From Primulina eburnea (taxonomy: Eukaryota; Streptophyta; Magnoliopsida; Lamiales; Gesneriaceae), in contig NC_133114.1 of the NCBI RefSeq assembly GCF_022965805.1, positions 3,494,761 through 3,558,760 on the forward strand: 64,000 nucleotides of DNA. The letters are read 5' to 3'. The notes below the pieces were generated by a model. The model was not told the origin of the DNA and made no database searches. It worked only from the letters and a program-made list of their open reading frames with translations. Every line of letters begins with the position of its first letter. Position 1 is the first letter of the stretch. This document shows positions 10,931-22,798 of this stretch, piece by piece. The translations under genes and the position numbers were made by a program.

Positions 10931-11770
10931 TATGCCCAAGCACAATACCTTCTGAGACCATGAAGTGACATTTTTCCTAATTCAGCACTAGATTCTTTGC
11001 TTGACATCTCTGCAAAACAAGCTGTTAGATTCTGCAAACAATGATCAAAAGATGTACCAAACACAGAGATATCATCCATAAAAACTTCCATTATTTCCTC
11101 GACCATGTCAGAAAATATGGCCATCATACACCGCTGAAAAGTAGCAGGTGCATTGCAGAGACCAAATGGCATGCTCCTGAAAGCAAATGTACCATAGAGA
11201 CAAGTGAAGGTAGTCTTCTCTTGATCCTCCGGTGCAATGACAATCTGATTGTAACCTGAATAACCATCTAGAAAGCAATAATAATAATAACCACCTACTC
11301 TATCAAGCATCTGGTCAATAAAGGGAAGAGGGAAGTGATCTTTCCTAGTCGCATCATTCAATTTCCTGTAGTCTATACACACTCGCCAACCAGTCACTGG
11401 ACGAGTTGAAATCAATTCGTTATTCTCATTTCTAACTACAGTTATATCTCTTTTTTTAGGCACTACTTGTACTGGTGAAACCCAAGAACTGTCAGATATA
11501 GCATTAATAACACCAGCATTTAACAATTTTAATACCTCAGCCCTCACAACTTCTTTCATGGCTGGATTAAGCCTCCTCTGATGATCAACGTAGGGGGAAT
11601 AGGACTCCTGCATCAATATTTTATGTATACAAACAGTGGGGCTAATCCTCTTTATATCAGCAATTGTCCATCCCAACGCAGATTTAAATTCTCGCAACAC
11701 CCTCAACAACCTATCCTTTTCATCAATAGTAAGAGCAGACGAAATAATTACCGGATGTGACTGAACTCTC
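10930..11770 (-). pseudogene. Reverse transcriptase region of element 1 pol
   Basis: Recognised motifs: VQVVPKK, GWRVCIDYRKLND, FPLPFIDQMLDR, FLDGYSGYNQI, FTCLYGTFAFRSMPFGLCNAPATFQRCM (in pieces) and the active site VFMDDISVFG. The FMDD form of the usual YVDD box is common in Athila elements. The reading frame is open from 11709 to 10930, but homology moves to another frame near 11015, and the upstream junction with the protease piece (about 11760) is also shifted. Confidence 0.9.
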
Positions 11771-12530
11771 GTCTAGGAACGCGTAGCACAAGTGACTCAG
11801 GTAAATCCTTCAATACAGGGGATGCTTTTGGTACCTCTTTACTTGCATCCTCAAGTAACTCTTCAAGTTGGGCATCACTCTTTTCCTTAGGTAGTGTATT
11901 GAGAGCAAGTAACTCCTCTTGCACATCCCAATCATCTTCATCCAGTGTAGAAGCTGATTCCAACAAGCATCTCTCCAAAGAGTCTTTTGTCAACTTTCCT
12001 GCACCAATATGAGATACACATGAATCAATTATATCAATACTCTTACAAGTACTTACCTCATTTGGTCCCTTGATGGTGTTGTAGATGTTGAACACGACTT
12101 CATCTCCACCTACTCTCAATGTGAGCTCGCCCTTGTGCACATCAATCAATGCTTTCCCGGTGGCCAAGAATGGCCTTCCAAAGATAAGTGGCGTCTCCTG
12201 GTCTTCTTCCATATCTAAAATGACAAAGTCAGCAGGAAATATGAATTTGTCTACCTTTACCAGCACATCCTCTACTATCCCTCGTGGATAGGTAAGTGAT
12301 CTGTCCGCCAGCTGCAAAGTAATGGTGCTAGGTTTCACCTCGCCAAGCTCCAAAGTCCTGTAAATAGAAAAAGGCATTAAATTTATACTAGCACCCAAAT
12401 CACATAAAGCTCTATTTACTCTAGAACCACCAATAACACAAGGAATAGTAAAACTCCCAGGATTTTTGAGTTTCTGTGGTAATTTCCTTTGAAGTATTGA
12501 ACTGCACTCTTCGGTCAGCTTTACAGTCTC
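11748..12530 (-). pseudogene. Aspartic protease region of element 1
   Basis: In sense the frame begins with LTEECSS and PGSFTIPC, then ALCDLGASINLMP with the catalytic DLGAS, and later LIFGRPFLATGKALIDV, the second conserved protease segment. An acidic linker (DEDDWDVQEELL) leads to reverse transcriptase. The protease would cut the Gag-Pol polyprotein. It is in frame from about 12530 to 11748; the join with gag is shifted near 12525. Confidence 0.85.
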
Positions 12531-14186
12531 AAACTCTTGAAGTTTCCTCTTTTGGACATTACATCCTTGATGAACTTATCATAATTGGGCATTTGCTCCA
12601 ATGCATCGGCAAATGGGATGTTGATGTGTATTTTCTTGAAAATTTCCAGGAACTTCGCAAACTGATCATCCAACCCTTTCTTCTTGAACCTCTGTGGATA
12701 TGGAAAATTTACCTTCGGTAAGGACTGCTGTTTAAGTAATTTCTCTGGTTCCTCTACTTTCTCTTCTCCAACACTTGCGCTCTTTCCCTCATCTTCCTCA
12801 ACTGTAATCTCTACACTTTCTTCAGTAGGCTCTGGGATCCCAATTTCCTTGCCACTCCTCAGTGTGACAGCTTTGCACTGTTCCCTAGGATTCACCTCGG
12901 TATTGCTGGGAAACTGTCCTCGATTCTGATCTTTTAAAGCATTGGCTAGTTGCCCAATCTGTGTTTCCAAGGATTTCATCGTGGCACCCATATTACCCAT
13001 GTGTGTCTCCATGTTATCAAGACGAGACTAAGTTCTCGCCATCCTCTTCCCAGACTCAGTCACAAATGTGCCAACTAGATCTTCAAAAGATGGCTTTCCT
13101 TCCCCTTTTTGTGTATTGAACCCCGGTGGGAGATTCAACACGTTCTTGTTGTTTGCATAGGAGAAATTCTCGTGATTCCTAAAACCTGGATGATAAGTAT
13201 TAGGGGGAGGATTACCTCGATAACCTCCAAAGCCACGATTGTTGATGTACTGAGCTTCCTCCACAGCTGGCTCTTCCTCAGCAGTCACCAATGCTACATC
13301 AGACGTAGATTGGCCTGGCTTGTTCATCGCTGCAATATGTGCGGTCAATGCCTAAACCTGTGCAGTAAGTGATGTGATCGGGTCTACAGCATACACTCCA
13401 GCCGGTTTCCTTGATCCAGATCTTTCACTCGGCCACTGATAACTGTTGATGGTCATCTGTTCAAGCAAATCATAGGCCTCATCAGGTGTTTTAGAAAAAA
13501 TAGTACCTCCGGCGGCTGCATCCACATTCCCTCTAGTTGGCCCATCTAAACCATTGTAAAATAACTCAATCTGCATAGCCATGATTCGGGCACTTCCTGA
13601 GTAATTCCTTGTATCGCTCCCAAGCCTCATATAACACTTCAAATTCTCTCTGCCTGAAGTTGGTGATATCTATTTTCAGCTGAGCAGATTTAGCAGGAGG
13701 GAAGTACTTTGACAGAAACTTCGTAACCAAATCTGCCCAAGTAGTAACACTTCCCAGCGGTAGAGATTGGAGCTAACTCCTTGTTTGATCCCTAAGAGAA
13801 AACGGAAACAGGCGCAATCGAATAATTTCGTCAGAAACACCGTTAATTTTTACCGTATCCGTGATCTCCAGAAAAGTTCTGAGGTGAAGATGGGGATCTG
13901 CGGTGGCTGCTCCTCCAAATTGGTTCTGTTGAACCATGTTGATGAGTGCGGGCTTTAGCTTGAAATTATTAGCAGCAATAGTTCCACGAGCTATTCCAGA
14001 GTAGTGAGCGTTTATGACTGGGCGGAAATGTTCCCGGATTGGCACCTCTCTTGGGAGCTCATTCTGATTATCTCTGTTTTCAGCCATTGCTTTAATTTCG
14101 TCTCTCCTTGCTTTCCTTAATCTCCTGGTAGTTCTTTCGATTTCCGGATCAAAAATCAGCAAGTCGGGATTTTGAAATCTTCGCAT
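12521..14186 (-). pseudogene. gag region of element 1
   Basis: The likely start is ATG at 14184-14186 (MRRFQNPDLLIFDPEIERTT). Capsid-type segments follow: INMVQQNQFGG, HLRTFLEITDTVKIN, then, after a frame change near 13780, CPNHG, IELFYNGLDGPTR and YDLLEQMTINSYQWPSER. There are in-frame TAG stops near 13352 and 13028. The last part (12521-13012) is a coiled-coil-like stretch (METHMGNMGATMKSLETQIGQ broken up) and an acidic linker. I see no CCHC zinc knuckle. The same protein is encoded in element 3, which supports the assignment. Confidence 0.85.
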
Positions 14187-14303
14187 GCAGTGCAAAACAA
14201 AAAGATTATATATTAACCAAGTAAATAAAACAAAATAAAATAAAGTCTAAATTAAAATCAATACTACTTAGTAACGATATTAATATGCAATTAAATAGTT
14301 TAC

Positions 14304-14321
14304 TCCCCGGCAACGGCGCCA
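14304..14321 (-). other. Primer-binding site of element 1 (tRNA-Asp)
   Basis: On the minus strand it reads TGGCGCCGTTGCCGGGGA, complementary to the 3' end of tRNA-Asp, eight bases after the 5' LTR. This primer is characteristic of Athila/Tat-type plant Ty3/gypsy elements. Confidence 0.92.
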
Positions 14322-14328
14322 AAAACTT

Positions 14329-15759
14329 GTTGCGTGTTTTCACTACCGCAAGTATACGGTGTCAAGTTTTAGTACTGGTTAGAGTACAGATATCGATCCC
14401 ACGAAGAGTAAATATTTAAAACTGTATAATAATTACCATAATTGACATAGCTCGAATTTATTTAAACAAATCAAATAGTTGGTTTAAAATCAATCCAAAT
14501 AAAATAACAATTCCTGTAATTCTAGCACGCAGCAGAAAATTCACTGAGGAAATAAATCTAGAGATATGATTTCATCGAGTCTCCCCTATGCTAAATTAAC
14601 ATTGACTAACATTTAATTAAATTTTGCACCATGTGTATTAACCAAGAACTCACAATATTTTCTATTCCCTCTGTCGAGTGATAAATAGAAATGTACTACC
14701 TATTACTGATTTTAATATGTCTATTCAAAATCACGTAACACGTAATAAATGTAAACAAGGTTCTTTTATGGATTCGTCAGAGTTATACGTCTTTTGCACG
14801 TTATAAATATCTAACGATGTGATTTCTTCTGTCCTAATTTCAATCCCCTCTGTCGAGTGTTAGATTTCAATTATGTAATCGATCGAATTATGGCCAGTAA
14901 TTCAAAAGCATTAAAAACAAGAAATCACAAATAAACACGATGAAATAATTCAATGAAAATTCAAATCGTCATTCACATAGGTTCAACCACGATTACATCA
15001 ATCTCTAGAAAATAAAATTAGTCCATGCTCGAATTTAAATCACCACAAAACCTGTTTGTAATCATTAAAAACGTAAAAGTAAGAAACCGAATTAAGAACG
15101 TGTTGGCGAAAGATGAAAGTGCTTCTCCGTGTCCGATTCAACGTCTTCTATCTCCGTTCTTCGTGTCCCGTGCTCCGTGCGCTCTCACTTTTTCTCCTTT
15201 CTCTCGAGTGGTGTGACGGCTGCGCTAAAAATATTTCGGAACCCCTTTTAAAATCAACGCCGAACCCTTTTATTTGTGGACATCGCGCCGCGTGCATATG
15301 CGCGGCACAAACTCGCGCATATGCGCGGGTGCTTCTGATGCTGCTCCTCGTCTTGCGCGCCATGAGCGGCGCATATGCGCGCTGCTCTCGGGTTGTCGCA
15401 TGTTGTCTCTCGCGCATATGCGCGGCTTAAGTGGCGCATATGCGCTGAACTCTCTGTATGGGTCGCGCATGTGCGCGTCTTTGGGGGCGCATATGCTCCA
15501 ATCTTTTTTCCAGTTGCGCGCATGTGCGCGGGAATAAGTCGCGCATGTGCGCAGGACTTACTGCATTCCACCCTTCGAGCCATTGCTCCCACTTCTTCTC
15601 CTGGGAGCCATTTTAGCTCGTTTTCATGCACGTGTTGTATCCGCACCTAGATTCCTGCAATCACACAAAAAAACAACAAAAGCGCGTAATTCCGCTCAAA
15701 AAGACTAACAGTCTGTATGATTTATAAAGATAATTTAAGTGCATAAAATGCACTTATCA
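14329..15759 (-). repeat. 5' LTR of element 1, with palindrome array at 15282-15556
   Basis: It starts in sense TGATAAGTGCA at 15759 and ends CGCAACA at 14329. The array of GCGCATATGCGC units matches that of the 3' LTR unit by unit, except for one unit lost near 15355 and a few substitutions. The high similarity implies a young insertion. Confidence 0.92.
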
Positions 15760-17103
15760 GCTTGTAATTAAAATAGTCAAAACTTTATCTATAAAGATCA
15801 ATAAATAGTTTGGTTTGCTTTGAAAATGAATTAATCGCAAATGAATGATTAATCTAAAATCGAATGGGGAAATATAAACGATAGAATATTTCTAAAGGAA
15901 TTATTTCACTAAGTTTCCACGATAATTATTCTCAATTGAATTTATATTCATGAATTCCAATTATTTAATGACCAAGATCACTTAATTATTTTATTCTCCT
16001 TTTCCAAAGTGACGAATAAATTGTATCAATCAAACTTCGATTTAAACATTAATAAAAATCTAAGTTTCATTGATAAATGCAAACGATGTTCTCATTAAGC
16101 ATCACTAAAGTTATATGCCTTCTGAACGATATAAACATTCAACGATGTGTCTCTTAGGATCTATAATCCTAATCCCTCTCTCGAGTTGTAGAATTAATCA
16201 AACAACACACAATTTATGGCCAGTAAATTGCATTGAATAAAAACAAGAAACACAATTAAACCAAACGGAATGCAATAATATAAACAATCACGTCAAATCA
16301 TCGTATCGACAAAGCTACGTCATCCTCTAGAATGGAAAATTAGTTCATAACGAAATCTAAGCAAAACAAAACATGTTCAAAGTTTTAGACATCGCAACAC
16401 AATAAAATATAGAAGCGAAAGAATAGATGACAAATCCGAAGTGTCGTTTCTGTCCCCAGTTCCGTCGTTCTTCATATTACTGATCGATCTTCGCACTCCG
16501 GATCTTCGTCTCCTGTTCGCTCCTGCTCTTCCGTGCGTTTTTTTTCCCTAAAGGCGGCTCCCTTCTTCTGAACCCTCGTTCTTTCTTTTGTTTCCTCGTC
16601 TGGGCCGTAAGTTGAAAGCCCAAATGCTTGCTTTGCCATCATTAGCACCGTGTCGCTGAGTGTGCAGCGCCTAGGCGCCCGTTCTTCGTGGGGATAGGCG
16701 TCGCTGGCACTTGTTACTTAGCGCCTAGGCGCTTGTTCTTCGGCAGTAAGGCGCCACGGTGCTGCTTGGACAGGGCCTAGGCGCTTGTTTTTCGATGATA
16801 TAGCGCTGCGGCGCTTTCAGACTTGCACTGCGGAGCTTCTCTTTCGCACAAAGGGGCACTGTAGCGCTGCGGCGCTCGTTTCTTGTATAATCTTCTTAGC
16901 ATTGCGGATCTAGTTTTTTGGTGCTGCGGCTCTAGTACATCATCTTTTCACGCTCAAAAATACCTCTAATTGCTCTCAACCATTCCAATAGGTTATCTCC
17001 TGCACGACAAAAAAAAAAACAAAAACCAAGTGTAATACTGTTCGAAACTAATATAATTCAAATGGATTAACATATAAATTACGTGCAATTTTTACACTTA
17101 TCA
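15760..17103 (-). mobile_element. LTR of element C, right part
   Basis: It continues the LTR interrupted at 3725 and ends ACTTATCA at 17103, followed by a polypurine tract. Joined with 3620-3725 (duplication counted once) the LTR is about 1.45 kb. It shares blocks with the LTRs of elements 1 and 3 (the part with CTCGAGT and AACGATGTGTCTCTTAG near 16140, on the other strand in element 3), so all three are related families. Confidence 0.8.
16658..16935. repeat. Palindrome array GCGCCTAGGCGC / GCGCTGCGGCGC in LTR C
   Basis: Several units based on GCGCCTAGGCGC (a perfect palindrome, near 16668 and 16725, with a shortened form near 16775) and GCGCTGCGGCGCT (near 16803 and 16866) lie at the place that holds other palindromes in the LTRs of elements 1 and 3. 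Confidence 0.75.
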
Positions 17104-17244
17104 AACCCCCCCAAACTTGAATTTTTGCTAGTTCCGAGCAAAATAAAAACAAGAACTCAATCAAAACTAAAATACTAACAACTATAAGTCATGGATATGC
17201 AATCAGTGATATTGGCCTCCGACTTATCCATTTTCTTGTACTTC
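17104..17244 (-). mobile_element. Polypurine tract and 3' internal DNA of element C
   Basis: 17104-17118 reads AAGTTTGGGGGGGTT in sense, just before the 3' LTR. The following bases are homologous to 5184-5320 of element 1. The sequence is cut at 17244 by element 3 and resumes at 30357. Confidence 0.75.
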
Positions 17245-18545
17245 TTATAAGTGCAAGATTTGCACTTAATTTATATAAGAATCCATATTGAATTGTGTTA
17301 GTTTCGAACGGAATTATACGTTTTTCGTTTTATTTTTGTTGTCATTCCAGGAATGGAGAACAGAGTGCACACGAAACCAAGTAGAGTGAAGAAAAAATAG
17401 TGCCATGAAGCCATCGGACAGAACCTTGCGTGCAGCTGTGCGAGATCACGCGCAACCGTGCGCAACGATATGCAAGAAGATCGACAGAAAGGCACACGCG
17501 ACCGCGTGCGCAACGACACAGCACACAAGCAGAGACTCGCACGCGACCATGCGACATCACACGCAACCGCGTGCGTCGTGCGTCCAGAATCTTATAAATT
17601 GCGGAAGTTAGGTCAGAATCGGGAGGGTCAGCCGCCGTGAGAGAAATTGACACGTGAGAGCTGCAGAGAACACACACAAAACGGAAAGAAGCACAAATAG
17701 AGATCAAGAAGACGAAGAACAACGAATCTGGGGACGGAGACGCCACTTCTGATTTGTCATCTCTTCTTTCGCTTTCTATATTTTATTGTGTTGCGATGTC
17801 TAAATTGTTGAACATGTCTTGTTTTTACTTGGATTTTGTGATGAACTAATTCTGCAGCCTAGAAAATGATGTAGCCTTGTGGATACGATAATTTGACGTG
17901 GTTATTTTATATGATTGAATTCCATTTTTATTTAGTTGTGTTTTCCTGTATTTATTTCTACTGCAATTTACTGACCATAAATTGTGTGTTGTCCGATTAA
18001 TTCTACAACTCGGGAGAAACACTAGGATTATAGATCATTAGAGACACATCGTTGAATGTTTATATCTTTCGGAAGGTATATAACTTTAGCGAGGTTTAGG
18101 TAAGAACATCGTTTGCACTTATCAATGAAACTTAGATTTTATTAGGAATAATTGAATCGAAGTTGGATTGATATAATTTATTCGTCACTTGGGAAAGAGG
18201 GAATAAAATAATTAAGTGCTCTTGACCATTAAACAACTGGAATTCATGAATATAAATTAATTGGGAATAATTAGCGTGGAAACTTGGTGAAATCATTTCT
18301 CTAGATATTTTCTCTCATTGTTAGTTCTCAACTCGGTGATTAGATTATTTATTTGTTTTCAATTAATTCGTTTAAGTAAACCAAATCTCTTTTAATTTTT
18401 CTAAATAAAGTCGAGACTATTTTAATTACAAGCATTGATATAATTTTAGTTTACGCTCCTCGTGGGATCGACACTTGTACTTAAAACTTCATTTTAATAT
18501 AACTTGACGTCGTGCGCTTGCTAGCAATCAAGAAAACACGCAACA
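17245..18545 (+). repeat. 5' LTR of element 3
   Basis: It begins TTATAAGTGCA where the 3' LTR has TGATAAGTGCA, a change in the second base of the terminal TG. It ends CACGCAACA. Compared with the 3' LTR many CpG sites read TpG or CpA, as expected from decay of methylated cytosine. Confidence 0.88.
17426..17585. repeat. GC-rich array (CGCGCAACCGCGTG type) in the 5' LTR of element 3
   Basis: Repeated words of the form CACGCGCAACCGCGTGCG, with decayed CpG sites, match the array at 29235-29392 in the 3' LTR. They occupy the same LTR position as the arrays of elements 1 and C. Confidence 0.75.
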
Positions 18546-18551
18546 AGTTTT

Positions 18552-18569
18552 TGGCACCGTTTCCGAGGA
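18552..18569 (+). other. Degenerate tRNA-Asp primer-binding site of element 3
   Basis: It reads TGGCACCGTTTCCGAGGA, six bases after the LTR, and differs from the element 1 site at three positions. Confidence 0.8.
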
Positions 18570-18679
18570 GTGTCGGAATTTGAATTTATATAAGTATTGT
18601 TACCAATTATCTAGATTTTAATTTAGAGCTTTTTATTTTTGTTTTATATTGATCGAGTTTTTCATTTTTTCTGTTTGAC

Positions 18680-20397
18680 AGTGCATTCTAAGATCGCAAA
18701 ACCCTGACGTGCTTATTTTTTATCCGGAGATCGAAAGAACTGCGAGAAGATTAAGAAAATCATGAAGAGAAGAGATGCAAGTAATTGCTGAACACAGAGA
18801 GAACGACAGACACATCCCGCCAGAGGCTATACCTATCAGAGATCACTTCCGACCAGCGATCAACAATCATTATTCTGGCATTGCCCGAGGGACCATCAAT
18901 AATTTCGAGCTGAAGCCTGCTCTAATCAATATGGTTCAGCAAAATCAGTTTGTTGGAACTGCCACTTCTGATCCTCACGTTCATTTGAGGACATTCCTGG
19001 AGATCACGGACACGGTAAAAATTAATAATGTTCCTGATAATATTATTTGATTGCGTTTGTTTCCATTTTCTCTCTGGAACCAAGCAAGAAGATGGCTTCA
19101 ATCGCTTCTTTTGGGGAGTATCACAACATGGCAAGAGTTGGCGACTAAATTTCTGGCAAAATACTTCCCCCTGCAAAGTCTACACAGTTGAAGATTGAGA
19201 TTAGTACGTTCAGGCAGACTGATTTTGAGCAACTCTATGAGGCGTGGGAAAGGTACAAGGAGCTGTTGAGAAAGTGCCCGAACCATGGCTTTTAAGACTG
19301 GGTACAGATTGAGCTTTTCTATAACGGGTTGAATGGCCAAACACGGACAACAGTGGATGCAGCGGCAGGTGACACGATCTTTGCCAAATCTCCTGCTCAA
19401 GCCTATGACTTGCTTGAGCAGATGACTATTAATACATACCAATGGCCGTCTGAAAGAGCAAGAGTAAAAAAGACAGCTGAAGTTTATGTTGTGGATCATA
19501 TCACATCACTCACTGCACAATTATCAACATTGACTACACAGATAGCGACTATGAATAAAGTGAGTACATAAAACACTGGGGGACCATCGGTTGTTGTTGA
19601 AGAATCACAATTTCCTGAAGAAGTTCAATACATCAACAACAAGAATTTTGTAGGCTATGGAGGATATCGAGGTAACCTTCCCCCTAACACTTATCATTCT
19701 GTTTTGAGAAACCATGAAAATTCATACGCGAATAATAAGAATGTATGGAATCCTCCACCGGCGTTTAATACATCAAATGGGGAAGGGAAGCCATCATTTG
19801 AGGAGTTGGTTGGAACATTTGTTGCTAAATCTGGCAAGAGGATGGCTAGGACTGAGTCTAGACTTGACAACCTTGAGACACACATGGCGAATATTGGTGC
19901 TTCCTTGAAAATCCTTGAGTCGCAAGTGGGGCAGATAACGAAGCAATTCACGTCTCAACCGTCAGGCGCAGTACAAAAGACTGCAGAACAAAATCTAATA
20001 GAGGTGAATGCCATTTTTATACAGCACGAGGAGATTGGAGTGGTAAACAGAGAAGAGAAAAAGGTTAAACCCATACCTATCCGAGATGAAAAGCCAACTC
20101 CAACCAAAAGAGTTCGAGGTAAGAAATTTGAGAGGTATGATTCAAATCAAAGCATTGATATTTCTTTACTTCCTTACCAACCAAAGATTTTTACAATTAC
20201 AAGAAGAATTTCAAAAGAAAAAAGGTCTTGAAGATCTCAAGAACCTACACACTAATATTGAATCTGCAGATCACCAGGAAGTGGAATTTCCAGAAGGAAC
20301 ACGAAGAAATCTTCCCCAGAAGCTGCAAGATCCATGGGAATTTGTTATATCATGTGAAATAGGGGTAAATCGGTGGAAAAAGCTACCTGTGACCTAG
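18680..20397 (+). pseudogene. gag of element 3, decayed
   Basis: It matches the gag of element 1 in order: INMVQQNQFVG, HLRTFLEITDTVKIN, IELFYNGLNGQTR, YDLLEQMTINTYQWPSER, SYANNKNVWNPPPAFN, then a heptad-rich segment (19850-19960). Stops and frame changes occur near 18700, 19050-19190, 19295 and 19571, so no whole Gag is made. The stretch 19704-20231 is the longest open piece. It lacks a CCHC zinc knuckle, as in element 1. Confidence 0.82.
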
Positions 20398-20706
20398 GAG
20401 CGAGCGTTACTGGGATTAAGCAGTATAAAGCCCACATGACTAAGCTTACAGATGGCAGATAAATCAGTCAGGACACCGTTGGGTATTGTGAAAGATGTTG
20501 AACTTCAGATCGATAAATTGAAGGTTCTAGCAGAGTTCGTGGTACTTGACATGGAGAACAGTTAGAAAGTTCATGTCATCCTAGGACGACCATTATTGGC
20601 AACTGTTGGAGCCATCATTGACGTGAAACGAGGAAAGTTGACCATGGAAGTTGAAGGTCAAAGGGTGGCAATCAAGGCACCCAAAAGTTCTCACAACCCA
20701 CCTTGA
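20388..20706 (+). pseudogene. Aspartic protease of element 3
   Basis: The catalytic motif CDLGASV stands at about 20388-20408, and VILGRPLLATVGAIIDV with KRGKLTMEVEGQ near 20575-20660. Frame changes and one TAG near 20562 break it. It ends with a TGA at 20704-20706, just before the AAACT target of element B. Confidence 0.8.
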
Positions 20707-20713
20707 ATAAACT

Positions 20714-22798
20714 TGTGGGGACCCGGATGCTAATCATTTTCTTAATCATCTTTGGGATTTAATTATCAATTAAGATAAAACAGAGTCTAAATTTTTTTTT
20801 TTAACATGCGGAAGGTAATGGAATCAATGTATTATACAAATCAGTATAATAATACAAATCTTGTACAACATGTTTCTATATCAAATTAGTCTAAGGTTTA
20901 ACTACTAATTTCAAGTATTAAACCAGGTCTACAATAAGTCCGGAATCACCACTCTAAACTCGTCTTCCCTCATCATCTTCTGACCCCAATCTTGTCCCAC
21001 CTGTTGTCATGCACACATACAAAACAAGACAACAGCCGGATACTCCGGTGAGAATAAATCCCAGTATAAAACATGTAAACATGCATATACATAGAGTAAA
21101 TCATGAAATATTCTATCATGAATAAAATTAAAAGAAATAGATTTCATAGTCTGTGAAATTAACTCAAAATAAGCATGCAACTCAAATCAGCTAAACATGC
21201 TGCTCAAATTAAATCATAAAACATGCTATCATGACTGAAAGCAATAAAAATGGGTTTCATAGTCTATGAAACCACATCCATAAACGCATGCAGTTCTAGT
21301 CAAATCATGTCTAGACTCGACTCAACTATAACTCTAGGGATCCCGGTGTGAATAAGACGATCTATCACCTACCCTCCCAATCGGGGTGACTGTACGTCTT
21401 ATTCCTAGACTTCGGCCTGATCTGTATCCACATCTACAATAGGAGACTGATCTTCCCCTAAGCTGTGATATCACCGAACGTCTAGAAGTTTGACTGTTCT
21501 GTCAAGACTCCCTACCTTAAATGAAATGAATAACAATCTGTAAACAAAGCATAATCATCTCAAAAGATATGAATATATCATCTATAAACACATCATAATC
21601 ATATCATAAAATAAACAACAATAATTCTAGTACGTGATTTTGTTGGGAAACTCAAATGGGATCTTATTTGAGTTGTATCTTCCCGAATATCACATGAATT
21701 ATACCTTTGTCGTCCCTGTCTGACGAAGACGATGACCTGTATTCAAATCTGTCCATATCAAATCTGAAATTACAATATCGAATATGCTGTGTCAGTGAAT
21801 AACTCAATACACAATATGTTCTGATCAATACTCAAATCAGTACATAATCTGATCAATGTCTGAACAAGATACAATCTAATTCATATCATCGACATCACAA
21901 TATAATCGAAATCATATCTGAATCTGATCAATCTAAATCAACTGATGTTTCCACGGCATAACAATACAATCTGAATAACCCCGTCAATCTCAACATCACA
22001 GATATAATACTAGAATTCATAATCAATACTGATACACATCTGATATGAAAATTCAGTCAAATCGACTCCAAAAATCATAACAATTGTATAAACAGTCTAC
22101 TCGTCAATCTGACTTCGATTATACAATACCTATGGTAGTAGAAACACCATATCTGAATCATATTCAGTTCTGGCAACATCATAAATTCAAATCATGTCTA
22201 AACGTAACAAAACTTACGTCTTTGTGTAGCCCCTAGCAAGAGGAGTACGGTACTGCGTTCAGATTCGAATTCTGATACACGGATTCCTCGATATCACACA
22301 TTATAACAATTGGAAAATTTTTAAGGAAAAAGGGGAGAGGAACTCTCGGCTTTCTTGTTCTGATTCTGAAGGGAGATGACAATATATATAGCTCAATTGC
22401 ATGTCAAACAAGTGGCTAATTCTTTGTTCTGCACGTTGCACCGCGGGTGCGCTCATTACATGACCGCGGGTGCGCTATGCGTACTGATCCTCATCCAAAA
22501 TTTCCCGAAGCTTGACCGCGGGTGCGCTTGGTCCTAGACCGCGGGTACGGTTACCCTACTGTAGCAGCACCGCGGGTGCGGTCTGTCTAGCACCGCGGGT
22601 GCGGTCTGGCTACTGTAAAAATGTCCAACTTACTGCCACTACACCGCGGGTGCGGTTTTTCCTCACCGCGGGTGCGGTCCTTCATTTTTCAAAATATTCA
22701 ATTTTTGCAACATCATTTCTTCCCGTCTGTTCTTGCATTTCTTATTCATACTATATAATTCAATTCAAAAGTATCAAACTTAAATCTCGGGCCTTACA
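20714..22798 (-). repeat. 3' LTR of element B, with palindrome array at 22438-22678
   Basis: About 2.09 kb. The array holds eight units of ACCGCGGGTGCGGT or ACCGCGGGTGCGCT, whose arms ACCGC and GCGGT can pair around GGGT. The LTR also relates to the fragment at 1-575. Confidence 0.85.

Larger units (their letters stand above)
3726..15759 (-). mobile_element. Element 1: complete Athila-like Ty3/gypsy retrotransposon
   Basis: The element is bounded by the 5-bp duplication GCTTG (3721-3725 and 15760-15764) and has two LTRs of about 1.43 kb. On the minus strand the order is 5' LTR, tRNA-Asp primer site, gag, protease, reverse transcriptase, RNase H, integrase, a GC-rich palindrome array, a 3'-terminal 'env-like' reading frame, a non-coding block, a polypurine tract and the 3' LTR. 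This order, the Asp primer site and the FMDD reverse transcriptase motif fit the Athila lineage. The coding region is broken by several frameshifts and stops, although the two LTRs differ at few sites by eye, which suggests a recent jump of an already defective copy. Confidence 0.92.
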
